In this document: positions 1 through 10,215 of the stretch, in pieces | How the letters are laid out: the number at the start of each line of letters is the position of its first letter | Numbering within the stretch: position 1 is the stretch's first letter | Assembly: GCF_020510685.1 (NCBI RefSeq) | Contig: NZ_CP075185.1 | Span: forward strand, 3,100,001-3,164,000 | DNA from: Dechloromonas denitrificans | Lineage (GTDB): Bacteria > Pseudomonadota > Gammaproteobacteria > Burkholderiales > Rhodocyclaceae | DNA: 64,000 bases | Direction of reading: 5' to 3' | Notes under the pieces: generated by a model | Databases searched by the model: none | What the model saw: the letters and a program-made list of their open reading frames with translations, nothing else | What the model was told of the DNA's origin: nothing | Position numbers and translations under genes: made by a program

Positions 1-1199
1 CTGCGGAATTCCTTCCACTCGGTAACGATGACCAGGGCATCGGCCTTATCAAGCGCCCCCATCGGGTTCTCGGCATAATTGAGGCGAGCTTCGTCACCGT
101 AGATGCGCTGGGTTTCGTGCATCGCTACCGGATCGTAGGCGGTAACCGTGGCGCCGGCAGCAAAGAGGTCGGCGATCAGCTCACGGCTTGGCGCTTCGCG
201 CATATCGTCGGTATTCGGCTTGAAGGACAGGCCCCAGAGCGCAAAATGCTTGCCTTTGAGATCGCCGAAACGCGACTTGAGCTTCTTGGTCAGCAGGTGT
301 TTCTGGGCATCGTTAGCTTCTTCGACCGCGGTCAGCACCTTCAGAGTAATGTTGGCGTCGTCTTCCGCGGTCTTGATCAAGGCCTTGACGTCCTTCGGGA
401 AGCAGGAACCGCCGTAGCCACAACCGGGATAGAGAAAGTGGTAGCCGATTCGCGGATCGGAGCCGATGCCCTGGCGAACCATTTCGATGTCAGCACCAAG
501 CACCTCGGCCAGATTGGCCAGCTCGTTCATGAAGCTGATGCGCGTCGCCAGCATCGCGTTGGCAGCGTACTTGGTCAGTTCAGCACTCTTCACGTCGGTG
601 ATGATCAGGCGTTCGTGGTTGCGCTGGAACGGTGCGTAGAGGGCGCGCATCAGATGGATGGCCTGCTCCTCCTCAGCGCCAACGACAATCCGGTCCGGGC
701 GCATGAAGTCTTCAACGGCAGCCCCCTCTTTCAGGAACTCCGGGTTGGAAACGACGCTATAGGGGATGTCGACCGCACGCTTCTTCAGTTCATCAGCGAT
801 GGCGGCTTTGACCTTGGCGCCGGTACCGACCGGCACCGTGCTCTTGTCGACGATAACCTTGTAATCGGTCATCAGGCGACCGATGTTGCGGGCAGCGCCG
901 AGCACGTACTGGAGGTCGGCTGAGCCGTCCTCATCCGGTGGTGTGCCGACGGCAATGAACTGGATGGTGCCGTGCTGGACGGCCTTCTCGACATTGGTGG
1001 TGAAGTGCAGACGGCCGGCAGCCACGTTGCGGAGGACCATTTCCTGCAAACCCGGTTCGAAAATTGGAATGCCGCCTTCTTCAAGAATACGGATTTTCTC
1101 GGGATCGACGTCCAGACAGAGAACGTCATTACCCACTTCAGCCAGACAGGTACCACTAACCAGACCGACATAGCCGGTGCCGACAACGGTGATTTTCAT
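1..1199 (-). CDS. ugd: UDP-glucose 6-dehydrogenase (3' end cut by window edge)
   Basis: Oxidises UDP-glucose to UDP-glucuronate with two NAD+, supplying precursors for surface polysaccharide and LPS core. The translation starts at an ATG (1197-1199) with the Rossmann motif GTGYVG at residues 7-12, has STVPVGT near residue 120, and the catalytic Cys266 inside [12 protein letters not shown]. The UDP-binding C-terminal domain begins but runs off the left edge at about residue 399, so the last part of the protein is not visible. It follows lapB with only a 9-bp gap, so it is probably the distal gene of the rpsA-ihfB-lapAB string. Family assignment is secure. Confidence 0.95.
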   Translation of the reverse strand, partial: MKITVVGTGYVGLVSGTCLAEVGNDVLCLDVDPEKIRILEEGGIPIFEPGLQEMVLRNVAAGRLHFTTNVEKAVQHGTIQFIAVGTPPDEDGSADLQYVLGAARNIGRLMTDYKVIVDKSTVPVGTGAKVKAAIADELKKRAVDIPYSVVSNPEFLKEGAAVEDFMRPDRIVVGAEEEQAIHLMRALYAPFQRNHERLIITDVKSAELTKYAANAMLATRISFMNELANLAEVLGADIEMVRQGIGSDPRIGYHFLYPGCGYGGSCFPKDVKALIKTAEDDANITLKVLTAVEEANDAQKHLLTKKLKSRFGDLKGKHFALWGLSFKPNTDDMREAPSRELIADLFAAGATVTAYDPVAMHETQRIYGDEARLNYAENPMGALDKADALVIVTEWKEFR

Positions 1200-1208
1200 G
1201 AATGCTTC

Positions 1209-2381
1209 CTACAAGGTTTGATCGAATTCTTCACTACGGCGAGGCGGGTAGGTTTCCCAGCCGCCACAGGCCGGACAGCGCCAATAGAACTGGCGCGCCT
1301 TGAAGCCGCAATTATCGCATCGATAACGCGACAGGCGCTTGGTATAGCCCTGGATGATGGTCTTCGCAATCTCGACATCGGGCCGAACTTCCGGTGCCAC
1401 CAGCGGCAAGCGGGCGCTCATCAGCTTTTCCAGACCGAGCAGGGTCGGGTTGCGCTGCAACTCGGCTCGCACCAGACGGTAAGCCGCCTCGGTGCCCTCG
1501 CCTTCAAGCACCAGTTGATAAACAACATCGAGCAAATCGAGCGACGGATAACGCTCAAGATAGCCGCTGAGCAAGGCGATACCCTCATCGCGACGCTCCT
1601 GCTTGCGATAGGTCTCGAGCAGGCGCTGGGCAACCAGCGCCAAGTAGGCCGGATCCTGCTGTTCGATCCGCTGCCAGGCTTCAATGGCGGCCTCCGGCCG
1701 GCCTTCCTGCGCCAGCAAATCGCCCTGCAGCAGGCTCGCCCGCACGCATTTGCGGTTCTGCTGCATGGCTGACTCAAGGTAAGCCCGTGCCGAATCCGGC
1801 TTCGAGCGCATGATCTCGGTAGCGGCCAGTTCGCAGTAAAACTCGGCCACTTCCTGTTGCGACGCGACATCCGGCAACTCACGGGCCAATCCGATCGCCT
1901 TCAGCCACTCCTTCTCGACCTGATAAATTTCCAGCAGGTTGCGCTTGGCATCGGCCTCAAAAGTGGTATCGATCAGCTTGTTGAAAATCTCTTCAGCCCG
2001 GTCGAGCAGGCCGGCCTTGAGATAATCCTGACCGAGTTCGGCCAGCGCATGCAGACGAACGGCGTCGTCGAGGTCGGCCCGGTCGATCAGATTCTGGTGC
2101 ATGCGGATCGCCCGCTCGGTCTCACCCCGCCGGCGAAAAAGGTTACCGAGCGCGAAATGCAGCTCAACCGTCTGCGAATCAACCTTGGCCACTTCGAGAA
2201 ACGAGTCGATAGCCTTGTCGGGTTGTTCGTTGAGCAGGAAATTCAAACCTTGAAAATAGGAGCGCGGCAGGGAACTCGATTCATGCACGACCTGACGCAT
2301 GTCCACGCGGGCGGCCGCCCAACCCAGCCCGAAAAAAACGGGGATCAGCAGCAACTGCCAGTATTCGAAGAGATCGCTCAT
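1209..2381 (-). CDS. lapB: Lipopolysaccharide assembly protein B (TPR protein)
   Basis: 390 aa. LapB (YciM) is an inner-membrane-anchored TPR protein that in E. coli directs FtsH to degrade LpxC and so balances LPS with phospholipid. Visible are one N-terminal transmembrane segment (about residues 8-26), a long run of TPR-type helices (about 35-330) and a C-terminal zinc ribbon with two CxxC pairs (CDNC and CPAC), which is the hallmark of the family. Its ATG overlaps the lapA stop by 4 bp, implying translational coupling. The placement next to an O-antigen locus fits an LPS role. Confidence 0.93.
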   Translation of the reverse strand: MSDLFEYWQLLLIPVFFGLGWAAARVDMRQVVHESSSLPRSYFQGLNFLLNEQPDKAIDSFLEVAKVDSQTVELHFALGNLFRRRGETERAIRMHQNLIDRADLDDAVRLHALAELGQDYLKAGLLDRAEEIFNKLIDTTFEADAKRNLLEIYQVEKEWLKAIGLARELPDVASQQEVAEFYCELAATEIMRSKPDSARAYLESAMQQNRKCVRASLLQGDLLAQEGRPEAAIEAWQRIEQQDPAYLALVAQRLLETYRKQERRDEGIALLSGYLERYPSLDLLDVVYQLVLEGEGTEAAYRLVRAELQRNPTLLGLEKLMSARLPLVAPEVRPDVEIAKTIIQGYTKRLSRYRCDNCGFKARQFYWRCPACGGWETYPPRRSEEFDQTL

Positions 2382-2659
2382 GCTGCCGGAGGCTGCTCGG
2401 GCAAGACAACCGGCGGTACTTTATCGGTTGCCCGCTTAAGACGAGCTATTTCCCGGCGTTGACGATAAATGACACCGACCACCGAAAGCACGCCAAGAAC
2501 CGCACCACCCGAAAGAAAGGCAAGCAGAACGATAACCAACGGTGCCTGCCAAACCTGACCGAGCAGGAAATGAAGGTTTACCGGATCGGTATTCTGGACG
2601 GCAAAAACGACCAGAAAGGAAAAGATGATGAGCCGGATGGCCCAGGTCAATGCTGTCAT
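2378..2659 (-). CDS. lapA: LapA family inner-membrane protein (DUF1049)
   Basis: Small partner of LapB, 93 aa from the ATG at 2659. Two transmembrane helices are visible (about residues 5-22 and 40-65), joined by a loop with the AVQNTDPV segment typical of the LapA domain, followed by a basic, Arg-rich cytoplasmic tail. An in-frame TTG at 2668 would add three residues, but neither start has a good Shine-Dalgarno sequence. The gene begins about 10 bp after the T-run of the ihfB terminator hairpin, so expression may depend on read-through. Confidence 0.88.
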   Translation of the reverse strand: MTALTWAIRLIIFSFLVVFAVQNTDPVNLHFLLGQVWQAPLVIVLLAFLSGGAVLGVLSVVGVIYRQRREIARLKRATDKVPPVVLPEQPPAA

Positions 2660-2668
2660 GACATTCAA

Positions 2669-2699
2669 TAAAAAAGGGCAGTGAAATCACTCACTGCCC
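2669..2699 (-). terminator. Rho-independent terminator/attenuator between ihfB and lapA
   Basis: Read on the minus strand, the 9-bp perfect stem GGGCAGTGA / TCACTGCCC (2676-2684 and 2691-2699, 6-nt loop) is followed immediately by six T residues. It lies 30 bp after the ihfB stop and ends about 10 bp before the lapA ATG, so it may act as a partial terminator inside the operon rather than its end. Confidence 0.8.
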
Positions 2700-2728
2700 T
2701 GAATCTACCACATTGCGCCTGCACGATA

Positions 2729-3013
2729 TCAGATCGACTGATCGACCCGTTCACGCAATTCCTTGCCCGCCTTGAAATGGGGGACCCATTTGGCAGGAAC
2801 GCAGACCTTTTCACCCGACTTGGGGTTACGACCAGTACGCGGCGGCCGATAGTTGAGCGCAAAGCTGCCGAATCCGCGGATCTCGATACGATCCCCTCGC
2901 ACAAGTGCTTCGGACATCGCATCGAGAATCATCTTGACCGCAAAATCAGCATCCTTCGCCACCAACTGCGGAAAGCGCTCCGCCAGCCGGGCGATGAGCT
3001 CGGATTTGGTCAT
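2729..3013 (-). CDS. ihfB: Integration host factor subunit beta
   Basis: 94-aa DNA-bending protein of the HU/IHF family and one half of the IHF heterodimer, acting in replication, recombination and sigma-54 promoter architecture. The family signature RGFGSF followed by the beta-arm [13 protein letters not shown], with the intercalating proline, is present. Length and start (TKSELI) match IHF-beta rather than HU or IHF-alpha. It sits 12 bp after rpsA, the conserved arrangement. Confidence 0.95.
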   Translation of the reverse strand: MTKSELIARLAERFPQLVAKDADFAVKMILDAMSEALVRGDRIEIRGFGSFALNYRPPRTGRNPKSGEKVCVPAKWVPHFKAGKELRERVDQSI

Positions 3014-3025
3014 GCTTTTGCCTTA

Positions 3026-4705
3026 TCAGCCTTGCTGGTTGAGCTTGGCCTTCAACAGGGCACCCAGGTTGGTCGTACCGGAAGCAGCGGCAGAAGATTC
3101 AGCAGAAAGTTTCTGCATCGCTTCGTGCTGTTCGGCGTTGTCCTTGGCCTTGATCGACAGGTTGATACCACGGGTCTTGCGATCGACGTTGATGATCATC
3201 GCTTCAACCGTATCGCCCACCTTCAGGTGCTGCGACAGGTCGTCGATACGATCACGCGAGAACTCGGAAGCACGCAGATAACCTTCGTTCTCACCATCCA
3301 GCGTGAGCACGGCGCCACGAGCGTCAACCGACTTGACGGTGCAATTGACGATGCTGTTCTTCTCGTGGGTGGCGATGAAGTTGGTGTAGGGATCGCCTTC
3401 CATCTGCTTGATGCCGAGGGAGATGCGTTCTTTTTCGACATCAATGCCGAGAACCAGAGCTTCAACTTCGTCGCCCTTCTTGAAGTTGCGGATGGCTTCT
3501 TCGCCAGTCGCGCTCCAGGACAAGTCGGACAGATGAACCAGACCATCGATGCCACCAGGCAGGCCAATGAAGATACCGAAATCGGTGATCGACTTGATGG
3601 CGCCACGGACCTTGTCGCCCTTCTTGTGGTTCATCGCGAAGTCGTCCCACGGATTCGGCTGGCACTGCTTCATGCCCAGGGAGATACGACGACGCTCTTC
3701 GTCGATTTCCAGAATCATGACTTCGACTTCATCACCCAGGGAAACAACCTTGGACGGATGAACGTTCTTGTTGGTCCAGTCCATTTCGGAGACGTGCACC
3801 AGACCTTCGATGCCTTGTTCGATCTCGACAAATGAACCGTAGTCGGTCAGGTTGGTGACCTTGCCGAACAGGCGGGTACCGGCCGGGTACCGGCGGGCAA
3901 TACCAACCCACGGATCGTCGCCCAGTTGCTTCATGCCCAGCGAGACGCGGTTCTTCTCGGCGTCAAACTTGAGGATCTTGGCGGTCACTTCGTCACCGAC
4001 ATTGAGTACTTCGCTCGGGTGACGGACACGACGCCAGGCCAGGTCGGTGATGTGCAGCAGACCATCGATACCGCCGAGGTCGACGAATGCGCCGTAATCG
4101 GTGATGTTCTTGACGATACCCTTGACGGTAGTACCTTCCTTGAGGTTCTCGAGGAGCTTTTCGCGATCTTTGTCAGCGGTGGCTTCGAGCACTGCACGAC
4201 GCGACATCACCACGTTGTTGCGCTTGCGATCAAGCTTGATAACCTTGAATTCGAGGGTCTTGCCTTCGTACGGGGTGGTGTCCTTGACCGGACGCATGTC
4301 GACCAGGGAACCCGGCAGGAATGCACGGACGCCGTTGGACATGACGGTGAGGCCGCCCTTGACCTTGCCGGTAATCGTACCGGTGACCAGGGAATTGTCG
4401 TTCAGGGCTTGTTCCAGGAAGTTCCAGGCGGCGATGCGCTTGGCGCGATCGCGCGACAGGCGCGTTGCGCCGTAGCCGTCTTCCAGCATCTCGATGGCGA
4501 CTTGAACAAAATCACCCACCTTGACTTCAAGCTCGCCCTGATCATTCAGGAATTCTTCGAGCGGAACATAGGATTCCGATTTCAGGCCGGCATTGACCAC
4601 AACGAAATTGTGATCGATGAGCACCACTTCTGCAGTGATGACTTCGCCTTGACGCATTTCCTGGCGAGCCAGGGATTCTTCAAATAGTTGAGCAAAAGAT
4701 TCCAT
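3026..4705 (-). CDS. rpsA: 30S ribosomal protein S1
   Basis: 559 aa with six S1 (OB-fold) repeats of about 70 residues. The first two bind the ribosome and the rest bind mRNA, unfolding leaders for initiation. Repeat hallmarks (GxFVDLGGx[26 protein letters not shown]) are visible. The leader just upstream of the ATG lacks a recognisable Shine-Dalgarno sequence, as is known for E. coli rpsA, which S1 autoregulates; the same control here is inference. Located between aroA-cmk and ihfB as in many proteobacteria. Confidence 0.97.
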   Translation of the reverse strand: MESFAQLFEESLARQEMRQGEVITAEVVLIDHNFVVVNAGLKSESYVPLEEFLNDQGELEVKVGDFVQVAIEMLEDGYGATRLSRDRAKRIAAWNFLEQALNDNSLVTGTITGKVKGGLTVMSNGVRAFLPGSLVDMRPVKDTTPYEGKTLEFKVIKLDRKRNNVVMSRRAVLEATADKDREKLLENLKEGTTVKGIVKNITDYGAFVDLGGIDGLLHITDLAWRRVRHPSEVLNVGDEVTAKILKFDAEKNRVSLGMKQLGDDPWVGIARRYPAGTRLFGKVTNLTDYGSFVEIEQGIEGLVHVSEMDWTNKNVHPSKVVSLGDEVEVMILEIDEERRRISLGMKQCQPNPWDDFAMNHKKGDKVRGAIKSITDFGIFIGLPGGIDGLVHLSDLSWSATGEEAIRNFKKGDEVEALVLGIDVEKERISLGIKQMEGDPYTNFIATHEKNSIVNCTVKSVDARGAVLTLDGENEGYLRASEFSRDRIDDLSQHLKVGDTVEAMIINVDRKTRGINLSIKAKDNAEQHEAMQKLSAESSAAASGTTNLGALLKAKLNQQG

Positions 4706-4794
4706 TGACGGAGAGAACTTTCGTGCCGCGAACCGTGAAATTCACAGCGGGTTAGAGTTTGAATCACGTTACCGACCACATGGCCGGCAACACC

Positions 4795-6732
4795 TTACTG
4801 CAATGCTTCCCTGCTCCATATCAACACCTGATTCACCGCCTGTTCGATCGTCAGCGACGTGGTGTCCAGCAGCTTGGCATCCGCTTCCTGCCTGAGCGGA
4901 GCCACGCTACGCTCGGAATCCCGGGCATCGCGCTGCTGCAGATCAAGCAGAAGGTCGGGGAGATTAGCAGAGAAACCTTTTTCGATCAACTGCTTATAAC
5001 GGCGTTCCGCCCTGGCTTCAGCACTCGCTGTCAGGAAGACTTTAAGTCGAGCCCGCGGAAAAATGACTGAGCCCATATCACGCCCATCGCCAACCAGCCC
5101 GGGCATCTTGTTGAAAATTCGCTGGCGGAACAACAGCGCTTCGCGGACGGCTGGCAGAGCAGCCACTTTCGAAGCGCCAGAGGAAATTTCCTCGGTGCGG
5201 ATGGCATCGCCAACAAATCCACCATCCAGGAGAATGTCTGTTTCCGAAAATTCGACATCAAGTTCTGCAGCAATCGCCGCCACAGCACTTTCGTCGTTCC
5301 AATCCACCCCGGCTCGCTTTGCCGCAAGAGCAGTCAACCGATACAAGGCACCTGAATCCAAGTAGGCAAAGCCAAGCGCCGACGCGACTCGTGCCGCCAC
5401 GGTTCCCTTACCCGAGGCAGAAGGCCCATCAATGGCGATAACCGGTGCAGCCGTGGTTACATCGGAGAGCCTCTGAAAATAGTCAGGAAAGGTCTTCGCC
5501 ACGCACTTCGGGTCATTGATCCGCAACGGCGTGCCGAAAGCTGCAAGCGAAAAGCACATCGCTATGCGATGATCGTCATAGGTATTGATCGCCGCGGGCT
5601 TCAAGCTTACAGGCGTGACGCGGATAAAATCATCACCCTCCTTAACATCCGCCCCCAGCTTTCGCAACTCGGTTGCCATCGCGGCAATACGATCCGTTTC
5701 CTTGACCCGCCATGAAGCGATGTTGCGCAATGTCGTCGAACCTTTGGCAAACAGCGCCACGACCGCCAGCGTCATCGCTGCGTCGGGAATATGGTTGCAA
5801 TCAAGATCGACCCCAACCAAACCTCCGACCGGCGCTCGGGACTCCATCCAGTTAGGGCCCACCTCAATCTGCCCTCCCATATCGGCCAACGCATCAGCAA
5901 ACTTCACATCCCCTTGAATTGAGTCGCGCCCGACGCCTTCCACACGAACCGGTCCACCACCGATCACTCCCAACGCAAGGAAGTAGGAAGCGGAGGAGGC
6001 ATCGCCTTCTACATAAACCACCCCAGGCGAAAGGTAACGGCTACCTGCCGCCACGGTAAATCGCTGCCAGCCGTCATGTTTAACAAGGACGCCAAAACGC
6101 GCCATGATCGCCAGCGTAATTTCAATATATGGCTTTGAAATCAGCTCGCCGATCACTTCAACGGTAGCCGTTTCACCAATCAACGGTAGCGCCATCAACA
6201 GGCCTGTCAGAAACTGGCTGGAGACATCGCCCCGCACCTGAACCACACCGCCATGCCTGATCATTGCCGACTTCAGACACAAAGGGGGAAAACCATCATT
6301 GCCGAGGTAGGCAACATCCGCCCCCAACTGACGCAATGCATCGACCAAGTCGCCAATTGGCCGCTCGTGCATGCGCGACACCCCCTTCAATACATAGTCA
6401 CCACCAGCCAGAGCCAACGCAGCTGTTAGCGGCCGGAAGGCCGTACCAGCGTTACCAAGAAAGAGTTCAGCCTGCTTGACCGGAAAACTGCCGGCACAGC
6501 CTTTAACCAACCAGCCATTACTGCCCAAGGAGCTGACGCAAACGCCTAGCGCCTTAAGCGCCTCAAGCATCCGCTCAGTATCGTCGGAAACCAGCAGGTC
6601 GCGAACTTCGGTCTGGCCGCTAGCTAATGCCGCCAGCAGAAGAACGCGGTTGGAAATACTCTTCGAACCGGGCAAACGAACAATTCCAGTAGCCGACGTC
6701 AATTGGGGAAGATCAAGAAACTCGTGAGTCAT
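4795..6732 (-). CDS. aroA/cmk: Bifunctional 3-phosphoshikimate 1-carboxyvinyltransferase / cytidylate kinase
   Basis: 645 aa from the ATG at 6732; an in-frame TTG at 6771 is less likely because GGTGG sits in front of the ATG. The N-terminal ~430 residues are EPSP synthase: GSKSISNR near the start, [25 protein letters not shown] and [12 protein letters not shown]. The last ~215 residues are CMP kinase with the P-loop GPSASGKGT and GDGRDMGS. No stop separates the two, so the shikimate-pathway enzyme and the pyrimidine kinase are one polypeptide, a fusion also annotated in other betaproteobacteria. It is the first conserved gene after the polysaccharide locus. Confidence 0.95.
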   Translation of the reverse strand: MTHEFLDLPQLTSATGIVRLPGSKSISNRVLLLAALASGQTEVRDLLVSDDTERMLEALKALGVCVSSLGSNGWLVKGCAGSFPVKQAELFLGNAGTAFRPLTAALALAGGDYVLKGVSRMHERPIGDLVDALRQLGADVAYLGNDGFPPLCLKSAMIRHGGVVQVRGDVSSQFLTGLLMALPLIGETATVEVIGELISKPYIEITLAIMARFGVLVKHDGWQRFTVAAGSRYLSPGVVYVEGDASSASYFLALGVIGGGPVRVEGVGRDSIQGDVKFADALADMGGQIEVGPNWMESRAPVGGLVGVDLDCNHIPDAAMTLAVVALFAKGSTTLRNIASWRVKETDRIAAMATELRKLGADVKEGDDFIRVTPVSLKPAAINTYDDHRIAMCFSLAAFGTPLRINDPKCVAKTFPDYFQRLSDVTTAAPVIAIDGPSASGKGTVAARVASALGFAYLDSGALYRLTALAAKRAGVDWNDESAVAAIAAELDVEFSETDILLDGGFVGDAIRTEEISSGASKVAALPAVREALLFRQRIFNKMPGLVGDGRDMGSVIFPRARLKVFLTASAEARAERRYKQLIEKGFSANLPDLLLDLQQRDARDSERSVAPLRQEADAKLLDTTSLTIEQAVNQVLIWSREALQ

Positions 6733-6778
6733 ACAGCCACCATAATCATTATTGCGCAGCACTCGCTGCAAGTTTTTT

Positions 6779-8614
6779 TCAGGAGAGGTTGAGCGCCGGA
6801 TGGTATTCAGGAACCCAGCGCATTAAAACTTCACGCACCATTTCATCGCTTTGACAGGCCTCAGCAAGCCAAGGGCGTAACTTTTGCAAAAAATCGTCAT
6901 CAACTGCTCGCGCCCGCGCAATACGCAACTTCGGATGAGGGGTCCGACGAGTTTGCTCGGCATCGGCCAGTAATTCTTCAAAAAGTTTCTCACCCGGTCT
7001 CAGTCCGGTGTACTCGATACGAATTTCGCCATCCGAGTAACCGCAAAGATGAATCATCTTGCGGGCCAAATCGACAATTCTGACCGGCTCTCCCATGTCG
7101 AGCACAAATATCTCTCCCCCCAACCCCATTGCTGCTGCCTGCAGCACCAACTGTGCCGCTTCGGGAATCGACATGAAATAACGGGTAATCTCAGGGTGGG
7201 TGACAGTCACCGGCCCCCCCCGCGCAATTTGTTCCTGAAATTTTGGAATGACGCTGCCGGTGCTACCCAGGACATTTCCGAAGCGCACCATTCCGAATTG
7301 CGTGCAACAGCCCTGACCATGCAGCGCCTCACAAACCATTTCAGCCAGCCGCTTGGTTGCTCCCATTACATTAGTCGGATTCACCGCTTTATCTGTCGAA
7401 ATCAAGACAAAGCGATCCGCATTAAAACGGCTTGCGGCCTCAGCCACCCGTAACGTGCCCATTACGTTATTACGCACCGCCTGCCAAGCATTTCCCACCT
7501 CCATAAGTGGCACATGCTTGTATGCGGCAGCATGAAAAACCACTTGCGGCAGATAAGCAGCAAACACCTCATCCAAGCGTGCCGCATCTTTGACATCACC
7601 AGCCAGGGGTACCAGAACAATCTCCGGCATATGCAATGCAAACCACTGCTCCAGGGTGTATAGGGCAAACTCGCTCTGCTCATACAACACCAGTTTTTCG
7701 GGCCCAAAGCGCGCCAACTGCCGACACAACTCACTACCAATAGAACCGCCCGCACCTGTTACCAAAATTACCTTACCAGCCACCATGCTCGCCACATGCT
7801 GGGTGTCAATCCACACCGGCTCCCTACCCAGCAGATCCTCAATCTCCACAGGCCGAATCGATGAGATGGCAACCCTCCCTGCCATCACATCCTCCAGCCC
7901 CGGCACAGTGAACACATGCGCCCCAGACTCAACCGCCAAATTTGTAGCCAAACGTCGCGCTTCTGCTGCTGCCGACGGCATCGCCAAAATCACATGAGCC
8001 GCCTTCTCGGTAGCTAGGACATCAGGCAAGCCTTCAATTCCACCAACCACCAAATGCCCGGAAAGCTCTCTCCCCCACTTACTGCGATCATCATCAACCA
8101 GGCAGACAACACGCCAGTCGGCGCTGCGCTCCAGTTCTCGAACCAACATTGCCCCCCCCCGGCCAGCCCCAACAATCACCACAGGTTTACCCTGGGCAAT
8201 CAAGCCACCATATAAGCGATGCTCCTTCCACATCCGGTAAGCAGCTCTGCCCCCACCCATATAGAGCATCATCAACATTGGATAAAGCACCAGCAAGGAG
8301 CGCGGTACTACCTGATGCTCAAAACGGTACAAAGCAAAAAAAACCAGCAGGGCTGCTGTAGACAAACCGACTGCTCGCAGAACACGTTTCAGGTCCGGCA
8401 AGCTGGCAAACATCCAGATACCGCGGTACAACCCGGCAACACGACAAGCAATGGCGTGTGCGGGCAATAAAAATATCAAGCCCCAACTCATCACAGACAC
8501 AAAATTGGCCGGCAAATCAAAGTTGAAGCGCAATAAAAACCCACCCACCCAAGCAAAAACGAGTGCTGAGAGGTCGAACAGAAAAACGCATAAGGAAAGG
8601 AGGACTTTGGTCAC
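6779..8614 (-). CDS. Membrane-anchored nucleoside-diphosphate-sugar 4,6-dehydratase (WbpM/CapD family)
   Basis: 611 aa from a GTG start. Four or so N-terminal transmembrane helices (about residues 5-125) precede a first Rossmann region (VIVGAGRGG) and the catalytic SDR domain ([12 protein letters not shown], about residue 285). The Ser-Thr-Asp-Lys segment [19 protein letters not shown] carries Met instead of Tyr before the catalytic Lys, as in WbpM-type UDP-GlcNAc C6-dehydratases. The likely product is UDP-4-keto-6-deoxy-GlcNAc, precursor of QuiNAc/FucNAc. It is last in the locus, as wbpM is in Pseudomonas. G8 (7214-7221) and G9 (8152-8160) runs lie in the coding strand. Confidence 0.9.
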   Translation of the reverse strand: MTKVLLSLCVFLFDLSALVFAWVGGFLLRFNFDLPANFVSVMSWGLIFLLPAHAIACRVAGLYRGIWMFASLPDLKRVLRAVGLSTAALLVFFALYRFEHQVVPRSLLVLYPMLMMLYMGGGRAAYRMWKEHRLYGGLIAQGKPVVIVGAGRGGAMLVRELERSADWRVVCLVDDDRSKWGRELSGHLVVGGIEGLPDVLATEKAAHVILAMPSAAAEARRLATNLAVESGAHVFTVPGLEDVMAGRVAISSIRPVEIEDLLGREPVWIDTQHVASMVAGKVILVTGAGGSIGSELCRQLARFGPEKLVLYEQSEFALYTLEQWFALHMPEIVLVPLAGDVKDAARLDEVFAAYLPQVVFHAAAYKHVPLMEVGNAWQAVRNNVMGTLRVAEAASRFNADRFVLISTDKAVNPTNVMGATKRLAEMVCEALHGQGCCTQFGMVRFGNVLGSTGSVIPKFQEQIARGGPVTVTHPEITRYFMSIPEAAQLVLQAAAMGLGGEIFVLDMGEPVRIVDLARKMIHLCGYSDGEIRIEYTGLRPGEKLFEELLADAEQTRRTPHPKLRIARARAVDDDFLQKLRPWLAEACQSDEMVREVLMRWVPEYHPALNLS

Positions 8615-8710
8615 TTGAATACTATGGGATGGCCATACCGTTTACTGGAGTTAGCCAGCAATTGTAACCGTTCCCAACACCACCTCTGGCAAAAAACCAG
8701 CCCTGCTGTA

Positions 8711-9271
8711 TTAGTGAGCGACGCCGTCTCGCCGGAGTACTTTGACAGCCGTCAACCAAAGAATCCGTATATCAAACCAAAAAGATCGGCGCTTCAGATA
8801 TTCCACATCAAGCGCAACCTTTTGGGGAATCGGCAACTCATCTCGCCCATTAACCTGCGCCCAACCAGTCAGACCAGGAAGCAATTCATGTACACCGTGC
8901 TCGGTTCGCAACGTAACCAAATCGTCCTGATTGAACAAAGCTGGCCGAGGCCCGACAAAACTCATATCGCCGGTCAGAATGCTCCACAACTGTGGCAACT
9001 CATCGAGGCTGGATTTACGCAAGAAAGATCCTATCGGTGTCAAATAGGCATCAGGATTTATCAGCAAATGAGTTGCCAATGCCGGCGTCTCGACCCGCAT
9101 ACTGCGAAATTTCGGCATTTTGAAAATCTGGTTGTATCTCCCAATTCGATCTGACCAATATATGGCAGGACCAGACGACGTCAGACGTACCACCAAGACT
9201 ATCGTGACTATCGGCACAGCCAGAACAAAACCAGCAAACAGAGCCAGACATAAATCAACAACACGCTTCAT
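8711..9271 (-). CDS. Undecaprenyl-phosphate sugar phosphotransferase (small bacterial sugar transferase)
   Basis: 186 aa, the minimal PglC/WreU-like size of the monotopic phosphoglycosyl transferase family, which moves a sugar-1-phosphate from a UDP-sugar to undecaprenyl phosphate and starts O-antigen assembly. One N-terminal re-entrant/membrane helix (residues 5-30), KFRSM, the catalytic Asp-Glu pair in [14 protein letters not shown] and [13 protein letters not shown] are all present. Its start overlaps the upstream SDR gene by 4 bp (ATGA). Donor specificity cannot be read directly; the neighbours suggest a UDP-N-acetyl-6-deoxyhexosamine. Confidence 0.9.
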   Translation of the reverse strand: MKRVVDLCLALFAGFVLAVPIVTIVLVVRLTSSGPAIYWSDRIGRYNQIFKMPKFRSMRVETPALATHLLINPDAYLTPIGSFLRKSSLDELPQLWSILTGDMSFVGPRPALFNQDDLVTLRTEHGVHELLPGLTGWAQVNGRDELPIPQKVALDVEYLKRRSFWFDIRILWLTAVKVLRRDGVAH

Positions 9272-10215
9272 TTTTCTAGCATCTCAATCAAACCCGTAGA
9301 TAAGGGAACCCTTGGCTGCCACCCAAGATCCCTCTCGATACGCTCTGCTGAATACCAAGCCGAATCCAACAAACGTTTTAGTACCTCGCCATCAAAGGGA
9401 AAACGCCGCTTGAATAACACCTCAAGGCCACTCCCCAGATGTGCCGCCCCCCTCAAAATGGCTACAGGAAGCGACCAGCGGCAGGGCGGCAAGCCTTGCG
9501 CTGTCCGTAGCGCGTCAAACAAAGCACGCCCAGAAGGGGATTCATGACCGGCAACAATATAAGTACGGCCAGCTGCCCGCTCATCATTTGCAACCAAACG
9601 CATCGCTGAAATCACATCGTCAATATGGACCAATGAGCGATGATTACCTGTTTCTGGAAGCGGCGGAAAAAGGCCAGATCGTACAAGCCGCCCCATACGT
9701 TCAAGATTCCCCCGCCCGCCAGCACCATAAACCATAGTCAAACGCAAATTAACCACGTGCATGTGATGCCGATTCCCCGCTTCCAACACGATTTCTTCTG
9801 CTGCACGCTTGGCGAGACCATAATCGGTTTCGGGCTCTCCGGGAAAATCCTCGTTGGCACAGATATCTCCTGCATCAGCCATTGCTTTAACAGAGGAAAG
9901 AAAGATGAGGCGTTTTACTCCCGCCTCGGCTGCGGCCAGAAGCAGATTCCGAGTTCCTTCATAGTTCACACGCCAGTGCAGTCCTGCATCGTCACCAAAC
10001 GCAGCAAATGCGTGCGCATACCCAGCGCAATGGAACACAGTCTTGATGCCACTACACGCCTGACGTAACGATGCGACATCTTCTAGATCACCAACAACAC
10101 AACCATTGCCCCCTCTCCTCCTGATCATACCGATGCAGGCAACTTTCTCAGAACGGAAGGTCCTTAATAATCGACTGCCGACAAAACCTGAAGCCCCTGT
10201 CACCAAAATACTCAT
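9268..10215 (-). CDS. NAD-dependent epimerase/reductase, UDP-hexosamine 4-reductase-like SDR
   Basis: 315 aa extended SDR. It has TGASGFVGS at residues 6-14, LSSVKA, and the catalytic pair in DYGLAKRAAEE. It resembles the WbpV/WreQ group that reduces UDP-4-keto-6-deoxy-GlcNAc to UDP-QuiNAc or UDP-FucNAc. Position supports this: the next two genes are a phosphoglycosyl transferase and a WbpM-type dehydratase, the same trio that supplies the first O-antigen sugar in Rhizobium etli. A UDP-GlcNAc 4-epimerase is the main alternative. It overlaps its downstream neighbour by 4 bp and the upstream glycosyltransferase by 4 bp. Confidence 0.8.
   Translation of the reverse strand: MSILVTGASGFVGSRLLRTFRSEKVACIGMIRRRGGNGCVVGDLEDVASLRQACSGIKTVFHCAGYAHAFAAFGDDAGLHWRVNYEGTRNLLLAAAEAGVKRLIFLSSVKAMADAGDICANEDFPGEPETDYGLAKRAAEEIVLEAGNRHHMHVVNLRLTMVYGAGGRGNLERMGRLVRSGLFPPLPETGNHRSLVHIDDVISAMRLVANDERAAGRTYIVAGHESPSGRALFDALRTAQGLPPCRWSLPVAILRGAAHLGSGLEVLFKRRFPFDGEVLKRLLDSAWYSAERIERDLGWQPRVPLSTGLIEMLEK

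Noticed and set aside
9268..10215. Missing rmlD
   Set aside because: The SDR has an extended-epimerase layout near WbpM and a phosphoglycosyl transferase, and lacks the RmlD-type N-terminus and motifs.
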